Shown here: piece after piece, positions 59,445 through 64,000 of the stretch
Numbering within the stretch: the stretch's first letter is position 1
Layout: each line of letters begins with the position of its first letter
Origin: Halioglobus sp.
GTDB taxonomy: Bacteria > Pseudomonadota > Gammaproteobacteria > Pseudomonadales > Halieaceae
DNA: 64,000 nucleotides
Assembly: GCA_028825045.1 (NCBI GenBank)
Contig: JAPKAY010000015.1
Coordinates: 1-64,000, forward strand
Reading direction: 5' to 3'
Translations under genes and position numbers: made by a program
Notes under the pieces: model-generated
Told to the model about the DNA's origin: nothing
The model's database searches: none
What the model saw: the letters and a program-made list of their open reading frames with translations, nothing else

Positions 59445-60269
59445 ATGACATACGCACACGGCAAAATCGCAGTTATTACTGGCGCTGGATCGGGCATTGG
59501 CCGAGCGTTGGCGTTGCAGCTCAATAGAGAGGGCTGCGAACTGTACCTCAGCGATATCAATGCCACGGGGCTGAATGAAACCCTGGATACGCTGCTACGA
59601 AAAGATGTATCGGCTGACGGACAGGTATTGGATGTGGCCGATAAAGCCGGTGTACACGCCTGGGCCGAACGTATCGGTATCGCCCGAGGCCATGTGGACA
59701 TTGTCATCAACAATGCCGGTGTTGCACTGATTTCAACCGTTGAGGACAGCGACTACGAAAATCTCGAATGGCTGATGGGCATCAATTTTTGGGGAGTCGT
59801 CTACGGCACGCAAGCTTTTCTGCCACTGTTGCGCAAGTCGACTCAAGGTCACCTGGTTAACCTTTCGTCTGTATTTGGACTGTTCAGCATGCCAACCCAG
59901 TCGGCCTACAACGCGGCCAAGTTTGCAGTGCGCGGCTATACCGAAGCCCTGCGCCAGGAAATGGAAGGCACCAACGTACACGTTTGCTGCGTCCATCCCG
60001 GGGGCATCAAGACCAATATTGCCCGCGTTGCGCGCGGCGGCGATGGCACAATGACGCCCGATGACCGCGACAGCGAGTTTAAAAAAATGGCCCGGACCAG
60101 CCCGGAAACTGCTGCCGAGAAAATTATTACTGCTATCGAAAAACGAAAAAAACGTCTGCTGATAGGCACGGACGCGGTCATTCTCTCCCTGATTTGTCGC
60201 CTGTTTCCAGTCAGCTATCCACGGTTGATACTCGCATTTTCCAGTCCGGAAAAACTGACGGCCCAGTGA
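59445..60269 (+). CDS. Short-chain dehydrogenase/reductase
   Basis: A classical SDR of 274 residues. The NAD(P)-binding TGAGSGIGRA is near residue 12, NNAG near 88, the catalytic Ser is in LVNLSSVFG and Tyr/Lys in SAYNAAKFAV. Substrate unknown; the neighbourhood suggests lipid or xenobiotic metabolism. I chose the ATG at 59445, immediately before the Rossmann motif; the ribosome site is weak. It overlaps the following tetR-type gene (GTGA). Confidence 0.88.
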   Translation: MTYAHGKIAVITGAGSGIGRALALQLNREGCELYLSDINATGLNETLDTLLRKDVSADGQVLDVADKAGVHAWAERIGIARGHVDIVINNAGVALISTVEDSDYENLEWLMGINFWGVVYGTQAFLPLLRKSTQGHLVNLSSVFGLFSMPTQSAYNAAKFAVRGYTEALRQEMEGTNVHVCCVHPGGIKTNIARVARGGDGTMTPDDRDSEFKKMARTSPETAAEKIITAIEKRKKRLLIGTDAVILSLICRLFPVSYPRLILAFSSPEKLTAQ

Positions 60270-60928
60270 CTGCGCCCGCTCAATCAGCCCAGGAAAAAAG
60301 TGCGGACACCCGAGAGCGACTGCTGTTAACGGCACTTCGTTTGTACGCACGGGAAGGCTTGCACGCCGTTTCTCTGCGCCGCATTAGCACCGAATCCGGA
60401 TCGAAAAACTCCGCCGCTATGCACTATCATTTTCAGAATAAACTCGGCGTAGTACAGGCCCTGGTGGAAATGATCGCACGCGAACTGAGGCGTATCGCTA
60501 ATTCCCAGCGCGCGGAAAAGCCTTCAAAGCGCTCGCTGCGTAGCGCCTGCCGCGATACCCTGCACCCCTTGGTGCTGTTGCCGGCACGGCAAAGCTGGGG
60601 CACAGACGGTGTGCACTTTCTATCGCGGCTGGTGAGCGAGAATGACGCTGACATTGCCGCCATAGTCAACGCAATATATGCGCCCTTTTGGCAGCGCATG
60701 GACCATGCGCTGGAAGAACAATTACCCGAGCTACCGGCGCCAGTGCGGCGCCTGCGGCTCATGTTTATGACGACTAACGTACTTCACGGTGTCGCAGAAG
60801 TCGCCTGGCTTACGCACACCCCATTGGGTGACCTGAGTCATTTCGATCAGGACACCCTGCTGAACCACCTGGTGGACTACCTGATCGGCGGCCTTCAGGC
60901 ACCCAGCCCTATTGCTGCAAACCCATGA
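60266..60928 (+). CDS. TetR-family transcriptional regulator
   Basis: A 220-residue regulator with an N-terminal TetR helix-turn-helix (TRERLLLTALRLYAREG...AMHYHFQNKLGVVQALVEM) and a ligand-binding C-terminus. The GTG at 60266 overlaps the SDR stop; the upstream extension lies in the SDR gene. It probably controls this gene cluster, perhaps in response to an acyl-CoA or related ligand. Confidence 0.85.
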   Translation: MTAPAQSAQEKSADTRERLLLTALRLYAREGLHAVSLRRISTESGSKNSAAMHYHFQNKLGVVQALVEMIARELRRIANSQRAEKPSKRSLRSACRDTLHPLVLLPARQSWGTDGVHFLSRLVSENDADIAAIVNAIYAPFWQRMDHALEEQLPELPAPVRRLRLMFMTTNVLHGVAEVAWLTHTPLGDLSHFDQDTLLNHLVDYLIGGLQAPSPIAANP

Positions 60929-60944
60929 CACAAGAGAGCACACA

Positions 60945-62060
60945 ATGACTGATACCGCCCAAGACCTGTTATTTGATCTGACGCTGACAGACGAACAGCG
61001 CATGAATCGCGAGAGCATGCAGCGTTTCGCCGCTGCAGAGATCAGAACGCTGGCAAAGCCCATAGATGAGGGCTTGAGTCCGGCGCAGGATTTTTATCCA
61101 AAGACGGCTGAACTGGGACTGACACTGCTACCCATCTCCGAGGCATTGGGGGGCGCTGGCGTCGATCGCTCGCCCACATCGAATGCCCTGATATTTGAAG
61201 ACCTGGCACACGGCGATATGGCACTCGCACTGGGTTCCATTGTCCCTATGGCCTTCGTCAATACTGTGCTCGACCAAGGCTCGGATGCACAGCGCGAGAA
61301 GTATCTCCCGCTCTTCTGCACGGGCGAGTTCACGGCTGCCACGACGGCACTACTGGAGCCAAGAGCGACTTTCGAGCCCACGGAACCGGGCGCAACAGCA
61401 ACAGCAAACAGCGACGGTTATAGTCTGTCCGGTACCAAGTCCATGGTACCACTGGGCATCGACGCTGATCTGGTGCTAGTGATTGCCACGTTGGACAGTG
61501 GAGACCCGGCAGCGTTCATTGTGGAGGGTACACCTGAGGGTATGAGCCGAACGCCCGAAGATAATATGGGCTTGCTTGGCGCACAACTGACGACCCTGGC
61601 GTTCGAGAATGTGCAGCTTCCTGCAAGTGCACTGCTCGGGGACGGCAATTTTGACCTGCAGCGTTTCATCGACCTGAGTCGTCTGGGTATCTGCGCGCTT
61701 GCTGTGGGCACCTGCCAGGCGGTGCTGGACTATGTTATCCCCTACTGTAACGAGCGCGTGGCCTTTGGCGAACCCATCACTAACCGCCAGTCCGTGGCAT
61801 TTATGATCGCCGACATCGCCATTGAACTCGAGGCCATGCGCCTGATGACCTGGCGCGCCGCCTCAAGAGCGGAACAGGGCCTGGACTTTCACGAACACGC
61901 TTACCTGGCCAAGGTATTCTGCAGTAAACACAGCATGAAAATAGGCACCGACGGCGTACAACTGCTGGGCGGGCACGGTTTCTGCCGGGAACATCCGGTG
62001 GAACTGTGGTACCGCAACCTTCGCGCCATTGCCACGCTGGAAGGCGTTGCCAGCGTCTGA
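60945..62060 (+). CDS. Acyl-CoA dehydrogenase-like protein (first of two)
   Basis: An FAD-dependent acyl-CoA dehydrogenase fold, 371 residues. It has the N-terminal helical domain (LTDEQRMNRESMQRFAAAEI), the middle beta domain and the C-terminal helical domain with QLLGGHGFCREHPVELWYR. The catalytic-Glu position is near the end (ATLEG). The ATG at 60945 has AGAGAG seven bases upstream. Start region and length are normal. Forms a run with the next gene. Confidence 0.85.
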   Translation: MTDTAQDLLFDLTLTDEQRMNRESMQRFAAAEIRTLAKPIDEGLSPAQDFYPKTAELGLTLLPISEALGGAGVDRSPTSNALIFEDLAHGDMALALGSIVPMAFVNTVLDQGSDAQREKYLPLFCTGEFTAATTALLEPRATFEPTEPGATATANSDGYSLSGTKSMVPLGIDADLVLVIATLDSGDPAAFIVEGTPEGMSRTPEDNMGLLGAQLTTLAFENVQLPASALLGDGNFDLQRFIDLSRLGICALAVGTCQAVLDYVIPYCNERVAFGEPITNRQSVAFMIADIAIELEAMRLMTWRAASRAEQGLDFHEHAYLAKVFCSKHSMKIGTDGVQLLGGHGFCREHPVELWYRNLRAIATLEGVASV

Positions 62061-62091
62061 CCCCTTACCCTCGAATTCAGGAAATAAGCCA

Positions 62092-63294
62092 ATGATTAAT
62101 CTCGAACTCGCCAAGAAACATCAAGACACATTCGACCAGGTCATGCTGCTCGCCGAACACATGATGCGGCCCTACTCGCGTAAGTATGACAAGGAAGAAC
62201 ACACCTACCCCAAGGAAATGGAGGAAGCGGCGAAACTCATCGGCGGTGGCCGCTCCTCGATGTCCGGGGGGGCCAAAAAAGACTTACCTGAAGGCACCGT
62301 GGTAAACGGCGGCAACATGGGTGCCGTCGTAGGCCTCTTCGGCTTGTGCTGGGGGGATGTCGGACTGTTTCTGGCAATGCCGGGCAGCGGTCTGGGCAAT
62401 GCTGCCATCTCTGCGGTAGGCACACCTGAGCAGGTGAAAAAGTACGGTGGTAGCTATGCCGCCATGTGTATTACAGAACCAGGAACGGGATCTGACTCAG
62501 CCAATATCAGTACCACGGCCGTCGCCGATGGCGATGAGTGGGTACTCAATGGCGAGAAGATTTATGTTACCGACGGCGATCGCTGCGACACACTGGTAGT
62601 CTGGGCTACCCTGGATAAATCTCTGGGCAAAGCTGCCATCAAATCCTTTATCGTCGAGAAAGGCACGCCCGGCTGTGAGGTTACGCGACTGGAACACAAG
62701 CTTGGTATTCGCGCCTCCGACACTGCCGCAATCAGCTTTAACGACTGCCGCATTCCCAAAGCCAACGTGCTGGGCAGCTCAGAGATCGCCACTGACGCCG
62801 AGGGACGTAAAAAAGCCTTTGGCGGTGTTATGCAGACGTTTGATAACACGCGTCCACCGGTCGCAGCCATGGCTATTGGCACCGCACGCGCGGCGTTGGA
62901 CATGTGCCAGGACCTACTCAAAGAGGAAGGCGTGGAACTCAAGTTTGACAAGAAACCCTCCAACCTAAGCAGCCTGGAAGCCGAGCTTTACGAAATGGAA
63001 GCCGAATGGCAGGGCGCCCGCTTACTGGTGTTAAAAGCTGCGTGGATGGCAGACAACAAAACACCTAATTCCATGGAAGCATCCATGTGTAAGGCCAAGG
63101 GAGGACGGGTGGGCAACGATGTCACCCTGCGCTGCGTAGCGTTATGCCAGAGCCTGGGCTACAGCGAAAACTACTTGCTGGAGAAATTTGCGCGCGACTC
63201 CAAGATTCTCGATATCTTTGAGGGCACGCAGCAGATACAACAGCTTATCGTAGCGCGCAGAGTGCTCGAAAAGTCTTCCTCTGAACTCAAGTAG
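62092..63294 (+). CDS. Acyl-CoA dehydrogenase (second of two)
   Basis: A 400-residue acyl-CoA dehydrogenase. CITEPGTGSDSANIST binds FAD/substrate, and DIFEGTQQIQQLI carries the catalytic Glu region near the C-terminus. AGGAAA precedes the ATG at 62092, 31 bases after the first dehydrogenase. Two tandem, divergent-sequence dehydrogenases often act on different or branched substrates; the exact substrate is not readable. Confidence 0.9.
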   Translation: MINLELAKKHQDTFDQVMLLAEHMMRPYSRKYDKEEHTYPKEMEEAAKLIGGGRSSMSGGAKKDLPEGTVVNGGNMGAVVGLFGLCWGDVGLFLAMPGSGLGNAAISAVGTPEQVKKYGGSYAAMCITEPGTGSDSANISTTAVADGDEWVLNGEKIYVTDGDRCDTLVVWATLDKSLGKAAIKSFIVEKGTPGCEVTRLEHKLGIRASDTAAISFNDCRIPKANVLGSSEIATDAEGRKKAFGGVMQTFDNTRPPVAAMAIGTARAALDMCQDLLKEEGVELKFDKKPSNLSSLEAELYEMEAEWQGARLLVLKAAWMADNKTPNSMEASMCKAKGGRVGNDVTLRCVALCQSLGYSENYLLEKFARDSKILDIFEGTQQIQQLIVARRVLEKSSSELK

Positions 63295-63309
63295 AACCGC
63301 AGGAGGGGT

Positions 63310-64000
63310 ATGCCTTCGCCCGGAAAACTAAACCGACAGCAGCTGACTGTGCTCATCCTGGCCTTGATGGCCACCGGGATGGGACAGTCACTGGTATTCG
63401 CCATCCTCGCGCCCCTGGGGCGAGAGGTACAGTTAGGCGAATTGCAGATCACCTCTATTATTGCAGTCTCCGCACTGATCTTCGGATTGGCAGCTCCGCG
63501 CTGGGGTCGCTTCAGCGACCGCATTGGTCGAAAACCCATCATCATCACCGGACTGGTGGGGTACACCGTCGGCACTGTGCTGTTTACCAGTGTGTTCTAC
63601 GCTGGATTGACCGGAGTAATCAGCGGCGCCCTACTGTATTCCATCCTAATGTTCACGCGCTGCGCCCAATCGGTGGTGATGTCCGCTACGGGGCCTGCAA
63701 GCAGTGCTTACGCGGCCGACCACACCGACCGTACACTGCGTACTAAAACCATGGCTCGCCTGGGCACCGCCAACAGCATGGGAACGATCCTCGGGCCGGC
63801 AGTGAGTGGCGCGTTGGCCACCTTCGGCCTGTTAGCGCCTCTATATTTCGCGGCGGCCCTTGCTGCCGTTGCCGCACTGATAGTTTGGCGCAAACTGCCC
63901 GTGACACCTGCCGCCCAGCTGACCGACCGTAAACTCAGTCGCAAACTGCGCTATACCGACCCGCGCATCGCCTTGCTACTGGTAACGGCAGTGGGCGTGT
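63310..64000 (+). CDS. MFS transporter (3' end outside window)
   Basis: A frame open to the window end, 230 codons visible. The start MPSPGKLNRQQLTVLILALM is followed by about six membrane helices and the MFS loop motif GRFSDRIGRKP between helices 2 and 3. The AGGAGG site lies three bases before the ATG, a short spacing. It probably belongs to the same transcript as the two acyl-CoA dehydrogenases and may import or export their substrate. Confidence 0.85.
   Translation, partial: MPSPGKLNRQQLTVLILALMATGMGQSLVFAILAPLGREVQLGELQITSIIAVSALIFGLAAPRWGRFSDRIGRKPIIITGLVGYTVGTVLFTSVFYAGLTGVISGALLYSILMFTRCAQSVVMSATGPASSAYAADHTDRTLRTKTMARLGTANSMGTILGPAVSGALATFGLLAPLYFAAALAAVAALIVWRKLPVTPAAQLTDRKLSRKLRYTDPRIALLLVTAVGV

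Overview
The window reads as chromosomal DNA of a gammaproteobacterium related to Pseudomonas and the marine Cellvibrionales, perhaps the Halieaceae (OM60/NOR5) group. The clues are the CbrAB two-component system, a PPi-type phosphofructokinase, a DksA with a long Lys/Ala-rich tail, a histone-H1-like protein and two acyl-CoA dehydrogenases beside an MFS exporter. The taxonomic placement is an inference. Gene density is high and no insertion sequence, prophage or CRISPR array is visible.

Layout. 1-8 kb: the 3' part of the error-prone polymerase dnaE2 (+), argG (-), an H1-like protein (-), pyrC-rnt (+, overlapping GTGA), and a Lon-like/YkgJ-like pair (-). 8-17.7 kb: an RND/MMPL exporter coupled to the murein-recycling ligase mpl (-), PPi-dependent phosphofructokinase followed by inorganic pyrophosphatase (+), then an M15 peptidase, sfsA and a class I aminotransferase (-). 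17.8-31.4 kb (+): dksA-gluQ-cbrX-cbrA-cbrB, a CrcZ-like A-rich small RNA behind a sigma-54 promoter, pcnB-folK-deoxynucleoside kinase-panB-panC and acs. 31.4-40.2 kb (-): the classical operon tRNA-fMet-rimP-nusA-infB-rbfA-truB-rpsO-pnp. 43.4-49.9 kb (-): rlmE-ftsH-folP-glmM-tpiA-secG-tRNA-Leu. 50-54.1 kb: yhbY, a small conserved-looking protein, Fur-type feoAB and a sulfotransferase. 54.2-59 kb (-): carA-carB-greA with an attenuator-like leader. 59.4-64 kb (+): SDR, TetR regulator, two acyl-CoA dehydrogenases and an MFS transporter cut by the window end.

Most of 17.8-59 kb follows gene neighbourhoods I know from Pseudomonas and other gammaproteobacteria. Against that background two stretches look inserted. 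One is 40.3-43.4 kb, between tRNA-Leu and tRNA-fMet, which are usually adjacent; it holds a membrane sulfatase-fold protein flanked by a truncated gene, a dehydrogenase-tail remnant and an orphan Fur box. The other is 50.4-54.1 kb, between greA and yhbY.

The most interesting regulatory signals are: (1) the sRNA locus after cbrB, with four A-rich Hfq-type motifs in two arms that share a direct repeat; (2) the carAB leader, with promoter, terminator hairpin and a short ORF reading through the terminator; (3) a perfect 12-bp inverted repeat between rlmE and yhbY. Five genes appear to start with TTG (mpl, pcnB, truB, ftsH, carA). All functions are assigned by reading translated sequence and motifs; no database search was possible.
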